Source: Burkholderiales bacterium
Lineage (GTDB): Bacteria; Pseudomonadota; Gammaproteobacteria; Burkholderiales; Burkholderiaceae_C
Length of the DNA stretch: 64,000 bases
Assembly: GCA_003963075.1 (NCBI GenBank)
Contig: RXJV01000035.1
Span: forward strand, 1-64,000
Direction: 5' to 3'
Shown: positions 20,994 through 30,439 of the stretch, one piece after another
Numbering within the stretch: the stretch's first letter is position 1
Layout of the letters: every line of letters begins with the position of its first letter
Notes under the pieces: model-generated
Databases searched by the model: none
What the model was told of the DNA's origin: nothing
Seen by the model: only the letters and a program-made list of their open reading frames with translations
Translations under genes and position numbers: made by a program

Positions 20994-22153
20994 GCCTGCC
21001 AACGCCCTCGCTGGAGAGGTCTGCTGCCTCGGAGTCCGTCTCGCGCGTGAGCCCCACGACATCAACGGCCATTCTCTCGCGCAGCCTACAGTCGCTGGAG
21101 ACCTTGCGCATCGTGGCAGCGCTGCTGGTGGTGTGCGCCCATGTGCCGGCCTATGACATTCCTGTGATCGGGTGGTGGCTTGGCGCCAATCGGTTCGTGG
21201 GGTCCATCGGCGTGGACCTCTTCTTCGTCATCAGCGGCGTGGTCATCGGGCTGTCGACTGTTCGCGCCCTGTCAAGCCCCTCAGCGCAACGGCCCTTAGT
21301 GCAGTTCCTGATCTCCCGAGCCTTCAGGATCGTTCCGCTGTACTGGATCGTGACCGCCGCGACCGTCCTGCTGCTCTGGCGCAAGGGCCTGCCCCTGCCG
21401 TCGGTGCCGGAGCTACTGCATTCGCTCACGCTGATTCCCCGACTCGATCAGATGCAGTACGCAGACCCGATTGTCCACATCGGATGGACGCTGCAGTTCG
21501 AGGTGTTCTTCTACGCGCTCTGCGCGCTGGCAATCGCCTTCCGCGCGAAGTGGCTACCGATGGTGGTGGCCGTGCTGCTGGCTGGCGCGTCCCTGGTTGT
21601 CGACCAGTACTACTTCAACCCGATCCTGCTGGAGTTCGCAGGTGGCTACGCGCTGGCGCTGCACCTGGCAAGGCAGTCGCACCTGTCGGCACGCCTGTCG
21701 GCGGTGCCGGCGCTGCTGATGGTCATCGGTGCAGTGGCCCTGTTCCTGCTGGGCGCCACGGGCCGCGATGGCGGCTACCCTGCGGAACTGGATCTCGGCC
21801 ATGCGCCGCGCATGGTGATCGCCTTCGGCGACGTCCTGCTGCCGCGCTGGATCGCCTGGGGCCTGCCCGCATGGGCCGTGGTGGCCGTCGCGCTGCGGCT
21901 GGAGTCCTCCTTCAACTGGCGACTGGCGTTCCTGGGCAAGTACACCTACTCGGTCTACCTGTGCCACACCTTCGCCATCTCGCTCGCCCTGATCCTGCCC
22001 CGACGCGCCGGCGCAGAGGTCTGGATGCTGGCGCTACTTCCCGTGAGCCTTCTAGTGGTCGCCGGCATCACCTACCGCGCCATCGAGCATCCGATGATCC
22101 AAACCGGTAAGCGCCTCGCCGACCGGCTCAGGCACAGCCCGGCCGCTCCCTGA
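20990..22153 (+). CDS. Acyltransferase family 3 (OafA-like) membrane protein
   Basis: LQSLETLRIVAALLVVCAH, GVDLFFVISGVVIG, RAFRIVPLYW. Confidence 0.9.
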   Translation: MSLPTPSLERSAASESVSRVSPTTSTAILSRSLQSLETLRIVAALLVVCAHVPAYDIPVIGWWLGANRFVGSIGVDLFFVISGVVIGLSTVRALSSPSAQRPLVQFLISRAFRIVPLYWIVTAATVLLLWRKGLPLPSVPELLHSLTLIPRLDQMQYADPIVHIGWTLQFEVFFYALCALAIAFRAKWLPMVVAVLLAGASLVVDQYYFNPILLEFAGGYALALHLARQSHLSARLSAVPALLMVIGAVALFLLGATGRDGGYPAELDLGHAPRMVIAFGDVLLPRWIAWGLPAWAVVAVALRLESSFNWRLAFLGKYTYSVYLCHTFAISLALILPRRAGAEVWMLALLPVSLLVVAGITYRAIEHPMIQTGKRLADRLRHSPAAP

Positions 22154-22166
22154 CGACCCACGCCAC

Positions 22167-23102
22167 ATGCCTCCCGTGCCACTCGATCACGTCACCGTCC
22201 TCCTCCAGGGCAACTACAGCGAGGAAACCGCCCGCATCATCGAGCGGCTGAAGGCGCTCGCACCCACGCTGCCGATCGTGCTTTCCTGCTGGGAATCTAA
22301 CCGCGCCGCGGTGGCCGCCACGGGCCCAACCGGCATCACCACGGTCTTCTCCGAGGATCCCGGCGCACCGGCCATTCCTGGTTTCAAGGGCGACAACATC
22401 CGGCGCCAGATCGTCAGCACCCGCGCCGGCCTGGACCAGGTCCGCACGCCCTGGGTCGTGAAGACCCGCTCCGACATCGCGATCGATCCCGCACGACTCC
22501 CCGAGCTGACCTCGCTGTGCACCGCCATCCCGGCTAGCGCCCCGGCGTTGTTCGGCCACAAGGTGGTCGCCACCAGCCTCACCACACTGGACGCCAGGCG
22601 CGCCGGCCTGTACTTCCACGTCTGCGACTGGGTCTACCTTGGCCGCGTTGAGGACGTGCGGGCCATCTTTTCCGCCCCGTTGCCCGACGGCGAGTTCTTC
22701 ACCCATTTCCAGGGCGCGTCCCCAGCCCCTGAGATCTGCTCACGATACCGATCAGAGACTTACCTGATCTACCACCTCGTGCGCGACAAGCTCGGCGTGA
22801 GCTACCCCTTCTCCGGCCACCTCGACCCCGAACTGGCCCGGCTCTCCCACGCGGTGCTCAAGACCAACTTCGCCATCGTCAATCCGTGGAACCTGGGCCT
22901 GCGCAGCAGCAAGCACCGCAAGCTGTACCTCTGGCTGCGTCCGGATCGCCACACGGAACTGACCTGCGGCAGCTACCTCGCGCGCGTCGGCGGCGCTCGA
23001 GCCGCGTTGGCCGCAGGGCGTGACCTGGCCAGCCGCGTCGCTTCGGCGACCGCGCCGGCGCTGATCTCGCTGCGCAACCGGGTGCGCGCATGGTGCGGCT
23101 GA
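22167..23102 (+). CDS. WavE-like lipopolysaccharide synthesis protein
   Basis: VLLQGNYSEETARIIERLKALAPTLPIVLSCWES; RSDIAID; EICSRYRSETYL. Confidence 0.75.
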   Translation: MPPVPLDHVTVLLQGNYSEETARIIERLKALAPTLPIVLSCWESNRAAVAATGPTGITTVFSEDPGAPAIPGFKGDNIRRQIVSTRAGLDQVRTPWVVKTRSDIAIDPARLPELTSLCTAIPASAPALFGHKVVATSLTTLDARRAGLYFHVCDWVYLGRVEDVRAIFSAPLPDGEFFTHFQGASPAPEICSRYRSETYLIYHLVRDKLGVSYPFSGHLDPELARLSHAVLKTNFAIVNPWNLGLRSSKHRKLYLWLRPDRHTELTCGSYLARVGGARAALAAGRDLASRVASATAPALISLRNRVRAWCG

Positions 23103-24379
23103 AATCGCTAGGCAGCGGGGTGCTGCTGGCCGCGGGAAATGTGTACGCGGCAATGTCCACCTTCGTCGTCCTGTCGATCGTCTTCAACAGCGTCGACCTG
23201 CGGACCTTCGGCGCGATCAGCCTGCTGCTCACCTCGGTCGCCATCTGCCAGATCCTGTTCAACACCCAGTCCTGGCAGGGCCTGCTCAACAGCGCGGCCC
23301 CCCCGGGCACGGGATTGCTGCGCCGTTGCCTCGCCATCGATATCACCACCGCCATCGTTGGCGCGATGCTGCTCGCGCTAACGCACCTGGCTTTTCCCCG
23401 GGCCCTTTCGCAGGACGTCGTCGCGCCGGCCACGCTGCTCTGGCTGGCGGTCAACGTCGCCCTCACCCCTCCAGGCGCATTGATCGCGGTCATCCGACAG
23501 GAAGGCCGCTTCGCGCAGCAGGCGCTGGTCGACATCAGCGCCTCGACACTGAAGATCGCGATGGCTCTGGTGCTTGTACGGAGCGCCACCTCGCTCGCGT
23601 CCGTGGCCCTCACCCTGGTCCTGCCCGAGCTGTTGCGCTGGTGCGGATACCTGGCGCTCTCTTCCGCACGCCTCGCACGCCGCGACGAAGCTCCGGCCGC
23701 GGGCGGTGTCGACACCGCCTCGCCTCCCACGTTGAGGTCGATCTACGGCTTCTCGCTGTGGGGCATGTTGACGGAGATCATCCACCTACCGACGGCTCAC
23801 ATCGACAAGCTGCTCGTGAGCGCCCTGCTCGGCCTGGAGTCCCTGGCGATCTGGGACATCCTCAAGCGCTGTGCGACCGCCGTGGTTCAGGCCACGACCG
23901 TGATCAACCAGATGCTGTTCCCTTACTTCGTGCGGATCCGCCACCAATCGACGGTCGCCGACCTTGCGCGGCAATGCCTGCGCCAGTGCCTGCTCCTGGG
24001 CGGACTGCTGCTGCTGCTCTACGGCGCCGCGACGCTGGCACTCCCGATCTGGTTCCCGCTGGCCTTCCGCGTGGACACAACCGCATGGCCGCTGGATCAT
24101 CTGCAGCGCATCTTCGGCGTGTTGGCGTTGGTGATGACCTTCGTCCTTGGCGCCACGCCGGTTCACCCTCTCTTTCTGTCCCTAAGGCATTCCTCGCAGA
24201 GCTTCCGCATCAGCCTCGTGGGCAGCGTCCTGTTCTTCGCGCTCAGCGCGTCGCTGCTGCCCCCGTGGGGTCTGTTCGGGACCTCGCTGGCGATCCTGGG
24301 GTCGGATGCCTTCATCATCCTGACCAAGGCGCGGCTTCTCCACCTGACCGCGGCCGCCTCACGCACCACCGACGCCTGA
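23090..24379 (+). CDS. Polysaccharide flippase (Wzx/MATE-like)
   Basis: ~430 aa multi-TM protein in the EPS cluster. Confidence 0.75.
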   Translation: MVRLKSLGSGVLLAAGNVYAAMSTFVVLSIVFNSVDLRTFGAISLLLTSVAICQILFNTQSWQGLLNSAAPPGTGLLRRCLAIDITTAIVGAMLLALTHLAFPRALSQDVVAPATLLWLAVNVALTPPGALIAVIRQEGRFAQQALVDISASTLKIAMALVLVRSATSLASVALTLVLPELLRWCGYLALSSARLARRDEAPAAGGVDTASPPTLRSIYGFSLWGMLTEIIHLPTAHIDKLLVSALLGLESLAIWDILKRCATAVVQATTVINQMLFPYFVRIRHQSTVADLARQCLRQCLLLGGLLLLLYGAATLALPIWFPLAFRVDTTAWPLDHLQRIFGVLALVMTFVLGATPVHPLFLSLRHSSQSFRISLVGSVLFFALSASLLPPWGLFGTSLAILGSDAFIILTKARLLHLTAAASRTTDA

Positions 24380-24394
24380 GGTCACTCCTCCACC

Positions 24395-25561
24395 ATGCGC
24401 ATCCTCGTTTACAACGACATCTCGCTGGCCGCCGACTATCGGGCCGGCAACGTCAACGCCCTTCTCTCGCTTTTGTCTTGGTTGTCGACACAGGGACAGG
24501 TCACGGTGTTGCACACTCACTTCAAACGCCCTGAGCGCGAACTGCCGCCTAACGTCGACGTGATCTGGCGGCCGGACTACCTCAACCTAGTCGTGCGACA
24601 CTTGCGCAGCAAGTTCGGTCGTCGTCTCCCATTCCTGCGCTACAAGGATTCCCGGTTCAAACGCCGACATTTCTCGCGGCTGCTTCGAGGCGGGACCTGG
24701 GATGCGGTGGTCGTGGAGTACCTGGACAACGCCTTTCTGCTAGACGCCGCTCCGATCCCCCCAGGCACGCGCAGGATCGTCGACCTGCATGACCTCATGT
24801 CCGCCCGCGGAGACTCCTTCCGCTCCCAGGGCATCGTCACCAACGAGAACCTGGACATCGATCTGGCGACCGAGTTGGAGGCCATCGCCCGTTTCGACAC
24901 CGCGATCTGTCTCCAGGCTTCCGAGGCCGCCGTCATCAACGAAGCCATCAGTCGCCGGCCCGCGGTGGTCACCCGTCGCAACCCGGGCGTGCCGATCGAC
25001 GGCTTCATCGTCCCCGCCGCGTCTTCTCGGGACGACGCGCCTCTGCGCATCGGCTTCCTGGGCACGACGACGGAATTCAACGTCGACGCGGCACGTCAGT
25101 TGCTCGGGCCCCGCTACGAGTCGGAGGGCGTTGAATACCGCATCGCCGGCAGCGTCTGCGGCGTGCTCCCCGACGCCGCCGCGCTGCCCAACGTCCGCCT
25201 GCTCGGCCGCGTGAATGACCTCGGTACGTTCTACGCCGGCGTCGACGTCGCCGCCAACCTCATCCGCTTCGGCTCCGGGCTGAAGACGAAAAACGTCGAG
25301 TCGCTGCTCTTCGGCGTCCCGGTGATCACGACCACGGTAGGGGCCGAGGGCCTCGAGGACTTCGCCGGCCAAGGGCTCTACGTGGCTGACGACGAGACAG
25401 CCTGGGCGAACGCGCTTCGAGAACTCCGGCTTGGCGACAATCCAGCTCGAAATCGGCGACAGCTGCGCGAGCGCGCGCTGGCCGCCTTCGAACCCGAGGT
25501 GGTGTTCGCGGCGTTGCGTCGTGAGCTTGGCGGCTTCCCAGCCGCCCGGTCGCCCTCCTGA
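24395..25561 (+). CDS. Glycosyltransferase (GT4-like)
   Basis: GLKTKNVESLLFGVPVITTTVGAEGLE. Confidence 0.8.
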   Translation: MRILVYNDISLAADYRAGNVNALLSLLSWLSTQGQVTVLHTHFKRPERELPPNVDVIWRPDYLNLVVRHLRSKFGRRLPFLRYKDSRFKRRHFSRLLRGGTWDAVVVEYLDNAFLLDAAPIPPGTRRIVDLHDLMSARGDSFRSQGIVTNENLDIDLATELEAIARFDTAICLQASEAAVINEAISRRPAVVTRRNPGVPIDGFIVPAASSRDDAPLRIGFLGTTTEFNVDAARQLLGPRYESEGVEYRIAGSVCGVLPDAAALPNVRLLGRVNDLGTFYAGVDVAANLIRFGSGLKTKNVESLLFGVPVITTTVGAEGLEDFAGQGLYVADDETAWANALRELRLGDNPARNRRQLRERALAAFEPEVVFAALRRELGGFPAARSPS

Positions 25562-25573
25562 TTTCTGTTGACG

Positions 25574-26422
25574 ATGCTTGACCTGAATCAGTTCGCCCAT
25601 TCGCATGACTTGCTGGAGATAGTCCACCGGGACCACCTCTCCTGCGTGCGCAAGACCTTCCGATCCGACGTGGCACGCGCTCGACGCAATGTGGAGAAGC
25701 AGCGCCTGTTCCGCCCACTCTACACAGGCATGGCCCGTTTGGGCGCGGCCGAGGTCCTCGAGTTCGTCGTCCACGCCGACCGTGCTGAACTGCTGATGCC
25801 CTACATCGAGGGCATGACCGGCCACATGTTCCCCGTGCACGCGACCCGCAACGTCGCCCACACCTTGAGCGTGTCACTGTCCACGCTGCTCTATTCGGAG
25901 CTCAACGAGAGCCGCGAAGCGCCTGTCGCCACCTCGATCTTTCGCGACAAGCTGGATTCCGTTTCCTCGGCGACGCGCGACTCAGAGCTCAAGCGCCTGG
26001 TCGACGCCTGCCTGAGCGTGGTCGAGGCGCTGCCCGCCGAGATGCCCTTTCCGATGGGCCCCTGCCACGGCGACCTCACGCTGAGCAACGTGATCCTCGA
26101 CCCGGTGTCCGGCATCACGCTGATCGATTTTCTGGACACCTTCCTCGAGACCCCCCTCCAGGACGTGGCCAAGCTCAAGCAGGACTTCGTCTACGGTTGG
26201 TCATTCCGCAAGGACCCGCCGGCCATGACCATCAAGGCGGAGATCCTCTGCCGCCATCATTTCCCCCAGGCGATCGTCCAGATCGAGCGGATGTACCCGA
26301 CCCAGGTTCGCCTGCTCACGCTGCTGACGCTCGCCCGCATCGCCCCCTACGTCAAGGACACGGTCACCCAGCAATGGCTGGTCCGCAGCCTGACGGACTG
26401 CCTCGGAGCCACCTCCCTATGA
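25574..26422 (+). CDS. APH-family phosphotransferase / small-molecule kinase
   Basis: GPCHGDLTLSNVILDPVSGITLIDFLDT matches the Brenner-type HGD.x4N...D motif of aminoglycoside/choline kinase family. Confidence 0.75.
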   Translation: MLDLNQFAHSHDLLEIVHRDHLSCVRKTFRSDVARARRNVEKQRLFRPLYTGMARLGAAEVLEFVVHADRAELLMPYIEGMTGHMFPVHATRNVAHTLSVSLSTLLYSELNESREAPVATSIFRDKLDSVSSATRDSELKRLVDACLSVVEALPAEMPFPMGPCHGDLTLSNVILDPVSGITLIDFLDTFLETPLQDVAKLKQDFVYGWSFRKDPPAMTIKAEILCRHHFPQAIVQIERMYPTQVRLLTLLTLARIAPYVKDTVTQQWLVRSLTDCLGATSL

Positions 26423-27441
26423 ACTACCTGATCACCGGCATCGCTGGATTCGTGGGCTCGAGCCTGGCCCGCGCCATCCTGGCCAAGCACCCCGACGCCC
26501 GCATCACCGGCATTGACAACATGTCCTTCGGGTACCGCGAGCGCCTGGCCGACGTCATCGACCGGATCGAGTTCATCGAAGGCGACCTTGTCGAGATCGA
26601 TCGCCTGCTGGGCCGCCGCCATTTCGACTCGATCGTGCATTGCGCTGCCATCGCGCCGCTTCCGGAATGCCAGCGCGACAGCCACCGCGCGCTGTCGCAG
26701 AACGTGGCCATCTGCGGCTCCATCGCCGACTATGCGTTGGCGAGCGGGTCCCGCGACATCGTGTTCTTCAGCAGCGGAGCCATCTACGAAGGCACCACGC
26801 AGTTCCCCACCCGAGAAGACACCTCGATCTCCACGAGCCTCATCTACCCGACCACGAAGTACATCGCCGAGCAGTATTTCGAGGCAATGTGCCGCTCCCA
26901 TGGCTTGAACGTGACAGCAATTCGCCTCTTCAACCTGTACGGGCCTCACCAGGACTACTTCCGCAAGCAGCCACCGCTGATCGGCTATCTGCTGACCAGC
27001 CTCATACGCGACCAGCCGGCTGTGCTGTTCTCCTCGGGCGAGCAGTGCCGCGACTACGTCTACATTGACGACCTGCTGGAACTGGTGCAACTGAGCGCTC
27101 GCCAGATGAAGGACAGCCCGACGGGTGGCCGCTTCGTCGCGGTCAACGCCGGCAGCGGGGTACCCGTGTCAGTGAATGCGATCATCGGCATGCTGGAAAC
27201 CGTCTCGGGGCGCCAACTGAAGATCGAGCGCCGGCCCGCCGCCCAGTACTGGGACAAATACAGCGAGCTCTTCGATCGCCCCATCACCATCGATCGCGCG
27301 GTCATTGAACGCGAGGTCAACAAGCACACGCAGGCCGCCATCGAGAAGGCACGGGACGAGTTCGGCTGGACGGCGAAAGTCGACCTGCAGGACGGACTCG
27401 CCGCTTGTTTCCAGCACGCCCAGCGCATCATTTCCCTCTGA
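26419..27441 (+). CDS. NAD-dependent epimerase/dehydratase
   Basis: MNYLITGIAGFVGSSLARAIL; YPTTKYIAEQYFE; RLFNLYGPHQD. Confidence 0.9.
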   Translation: MNYLITGIAGFVGSSLARAILAKHPDARITGIDNMSFGYRERLADVIDRIEFIEGDLVEIDRLLGRRHFDSIVHCAAIAPLPECQRDSHRALSQNVAICGSIADYALASGSRDIVFFSSGAIYEGTTQFPTREDTSISTSLIYPTTKYIAEQYFEAMCRSHGLNVTAIRLFNLYGPHQDYFRKQPPLIGYLLTSLIRDQPAVLFSSGEQCRDYVYIDDLLELVQLSARQMKDSPTGGRFVAVNAGSGVPVSVNAIIGMLETVSGRQLKIERRPAAQYWDKYSELFDRPITIDRAVIEREVNKHTQAAIEKARDEFGWTAKVDLQDGLAACFQHAQRIISL

Positions 27442-27450
27442 GACCACCCC

Positions 27451-28506
27451 ATGAAGACCTTGATCCTTCCCGTTGCTGGCCGCTCCTCGCGTTTCCCTGG
27501 CATGCGCCCCAAATGGCTCCTGACGATGCCCGACGGAAAGCTGATGCTGGAGAAAGCCGTCGAGAGGCTTGACATGTCCGACTACGACCGGGTCGTCGTA
27601 GTGTGCCTGCGCGAGCACCTCGACGCATATCTCACGGATGAGTCGCTGGCCACGGTGCTGTCCGGGATCGGTCACGCCAAGGTGGACGTGTGCGTCCTGG
27701 AAGAGCCGACGTCCTCGCAGTCAGAGACCGTCGCACTTGCGCTCGAGCGCGCACAAGTGGAAGGCGCGTTCTTCGTCAAGGACTGCGACAACATGTTCCA
27801 CGTCCGCTGGCAGGGCGGCAACGAAATCGCCGTGCTCGACCTCAACAGCGTCGGACTGATCGACGCCAAGAACAAGAGCTACGTCAACGTCGATGCTCTA
27901 GGCAATGTGTCCAACATCGTCGAGAAGCAGGTCATCAGCAACTTCTTCTGTTGCGGCGGTTACGGCTTCAGCAGCGCCGAGACCTTCCTCAAGCACTTCC
28001 GCTCGATCAAGAGCAACCAGGAGGTTTACCTCTCGCATGTGATTTACAGCATGCTGATGGGCGAGGAAAGCTTCCGCATGTCCCAGGCGGACTCTTACAT
28101 CGACTGGGGCACGCTGCGCGAGTACCGGCATTACACGCGCTCGTTCATCACGGTGTTCTGCGACGTCGACGGCGTTCTCCTCTACAACGGCAGCAAGTTC
28201 GCCAAGACCGGCTGGAGCACCGAGCCCATCGCCGAGAACCTCCAGACCATCGCCCGACTTCAGGCATCGGGGCTTCTGTATCTCGTGATCACCTCCAGCC
28301 GTCCGGAGTCGGAGATCGACTATCTGCGCGGCCGCCTGGCGGAGTTCAACGTGCATCCCGATCGTTATGTGATGGGCTTGCCGCACACCCGGCGTATCCT
28401 GGTGAACGATTACTCGCTCACGAACCCGTTCCCCACCGCCATGTCGGTGAACCTGGAACGCGACAGCAAGCTCCTGTCATCGATCCTCGACTCGATCAGC
28501 AGCTGA
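27451..28506 (+). CDS. Bifunctional nucleotidyltransferase-HAD-like protein
   Basis: N-terminus ILPVAGRSSRFPGMRPKWLLTMPDGKLMLEKAV (NTP_transferase); C-terminus FCDVDGVLL...LVITSSRPE (HAD-like). Confidence 0.75.
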   Translation: MKTLILPVAGRSSRFPGMRPKWLLTMPDGKLMLEKAVERLDMSDYDRVVVVCLREHLDAYLTDESLATVLSGIGHAKVDVCVLEEPTSSQSETVALALERAQVEGAFFVKDCDNMFHVRWQGGNEIAVLDLNSVGLIDAKNKSYVNVDALGNVSNIVEKQVISNFFCCGGYGFSSAETFLKHFRSIKSNQEVYLSHVIYSMLMGEESFRMSQADSYIDWGTLREYRHYTRSFITVFCDVDGVLLYNGSKFAKTGWSTEPIAENLQTIARLQASGLLYLVITSSRPESEIDYLRGRLAEFNVHPDRYVMGLPHTRRILVNDYSLTNPFPTAMSVNLERDSKLLSSILDSISS

Positions 28507-28583
28507 GTCCACGCGTCAGGGAGGAACCGCCGACTTGATCTCGGCTGCATGCGCACCCGCCATCATTGCCAGAAATAGCAAGC

Positions 28584-29714
28584 ATGCAAGTACATCGCCC
28601 GACCTTGGCCGCCATCGCTGCGGCCTTCGCGCTGCCCGCCTGTGGCGGCGATGGCGACTCGCCACCGATGGCCAGCCAGGGCGCGTTGGCGTTTCAATCC
28701 GCCACGCCAGGCGCGACGCCGTTCCTGGGCCGCCTGCAGGTCAACGGCGTCGATTGGCAGAACGTCAGCGCGGTCGCCTTCACGGTCGCCAACAAGACCG
28801 GTGCGGTCTCCAGACCCGTGCATGTGCGCTATGAGGCTGCCGCGCTGCTGCGCAAGGGCTTCGAGGGCAGTGCCGTCGTCGGCACCGTGAAGTCGACGAC
28901 GGTCAACAACTTCCACCACAACGTCGACCTGGCCAAGACGGGGTTCCTCGCCGAGTTCGACACGACCATCGCTGGCGTGAAGCACGTCGAGAGCCAGGTC
29001 GGCGAGATCGATACCACCGGCGCGGTGCTGCAGGAGTGGGACTTCGCGAAGATCCTTTCCGACTACATGACCGCGGAAGGCGACGAGCCGAGCCTGTTCA
29101 TCCGTCCCGGCATCGACTGGTTCCACGTCAACTCGTCGATCTACGATCCACGTGACGACAGCGTCATCGTGTCGAGCCGTGAGAACTTCGTCATCAAGCT
29201 GGACTATAAGACGGGAAAGCCGCTGTGGATCCTGGGCGATCCGCTGAAGTACTGGTACACCTTCCCTTCTCTGCGCAAGCTGGCGCTGACGCTGGACGCC
29301 GGCGGCCTGTATCCGATCGGTCAGCACGCGCTGTCCATCACCTCGGACGGGTCGTTGATGCTCTTCGACAACGGAGCCAACAGCCTGAACCAGCCTTCCG
29401 GCGCGCCAACCGGCATGACGCGCGCCTATAGCGCGGTGAGCAAGTTCACAATCGATGCTACCAATCGTCTCGCCACGATGAACTGGCGCTTCGACAACGC
29501 CAAGTCCATCCAGTCCTCCTACTGCTCCAGCGCCTATGAGGTCAGCAACAAGACGATGCTGGTCACCTACGCCATCGCTGACGGCAACTCCGCCCGCCTG
29601 ATCGGCCTCGGTACGGATCAGAAGATCGCCTTCGACTTCAATTACCCCAGCCTGCGCTGCGACACCGCGTGGAACGCGCTGCCCATCGCCTTCGACGCCC
29701 TGCAATACCGTTGA
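28584..29714 (+). CDS. Arylsulfotransferase (ASST)-like lipoprotein, possibly internally shortened
   Basis: HHNVDLAKTGFLAEFDT, DWFHVNSSIYDPRDDSVIVSSRENFVIKLDYKTGKPLWILGDP; lipoprotein signal ALPACGGD. Confidence 0.75.
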   Translation: MQVHRPTLAAIAAAFALPACGGDGDSPPMASQGALAFQSATPGATPFLGRLQVNGVDWQNVSAVAFTVANKTGAVSRPVHVRYEAAALLRKGFEGSAVVGTVKSTTVNNFHHNVDLAKTGFLAEFDTTIAGVKHVESQVGEIDTTGAVLQEWDFAKILSDYMTAEGDEPSLFIRPGIDWFHVNSSIYDPRDDSVIVSSRENFVIKLDYKTGKPLWILGDPLKYWYTFPSLRKLALTLDAGGLYPIGQHALSITSDGSLMLFDNGANSLNQPSGAPTGMTRAYSAVSKFTIDATNRLATMNWRFDNAKSIQSSYCSSAYEVSNKTMLVTYAIADGNSARLIGLGTDQKIAFDFNYPSLRCDTAWNALPIAFDALQYR

Positions 29715-29716
29715 GT

Positions 29717-30439
29717 ATGTCCTGTCTCATCTCGCTCTCCATCGTCAGCCACGGCCAGTCGGCGCTGATTGCTCCCCTGCTCGAAGACCTGCGCCGTCTG
29801 GCGCTGCCGGACATCGAGGTCGTCATCACGGTGAACATCCCGGAAGACGAGACGCCGTTCAAGGACCTGCCGTTTCCCTCACGCATCGTTCGCAATGCCG
29901 CGCCACAGGGATTCGGGGCCAACCACAATGCGGCCTTCGCGGCCTCCAGCGGTCGCTTCTTCGTTGTGGTGAATCCGGACATCCGACTGCCGTCGCTGGA
30001 CGTCGCTCGTTTGCTGGCCCTGATGGAGGACCCGACCGTCGGCGCGGTCGCGCCCGTGGTCCTGAACGGCGTGGGCGGGGTGGAGGACAGCGTGCGTCGC
30101 TTCCCGACCATCGCGGGCCTTGCTCGCCGCGTGCTGCTGAAGCAGCGCGTCCCGGGTTACCAATGGGACAGGCAACCGATCGACGTCGACTGGACCGCAG
30201 GCATGTTCGTTGTCTTCAAGCGTGAAGCGTTCGCCGCGGTCCAGGGCTTCGACCATCGGCGATTCTTCATGTACTTCGAGGACGTCGACATCTGCCGCCG
30301 TCTCCAGCGCGCGGGATGGCGCGTGGTGCTTCAACCTGCGATCAGCGTCATCCACGACGCCCAACGGGCGAGCCATCGCAGCATCAGGCATCTGCGCTGG
30401 CACCTGACCAGCGCGGCGCGTTACTTCACCGGGATCTGA
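29717..30439 (+). CDS. Glycosyltransferase family 2 (rhamnosyltransferase-like)
   Basis: GFGANHNAAFAASSGRFFVVVNPDI; FFMYFEDVDICRRLQRAGW. Confidence 0.9.
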   Translation: MSCLISLSIVSHGQSALIAPLLEDLRRLALPDIEVVITVNIPEDETPFKDLPFPSRIVRNAAPQGFGANHNAAFAASSGRFFVVVNPDIRLPSLDVARLLALMEDPTVGAVAPVVLNGVGGVEDSVRRFPTIAGLARRVLLKQRVPGYQWDRQPIDVDWTAGMFVVFKREAFAAVQGFDHRRFFMYFEDVDICRRLQRAGWRVVLQPAISVIHDAQRASHRSIRHLRWHLTSAARYFTGI

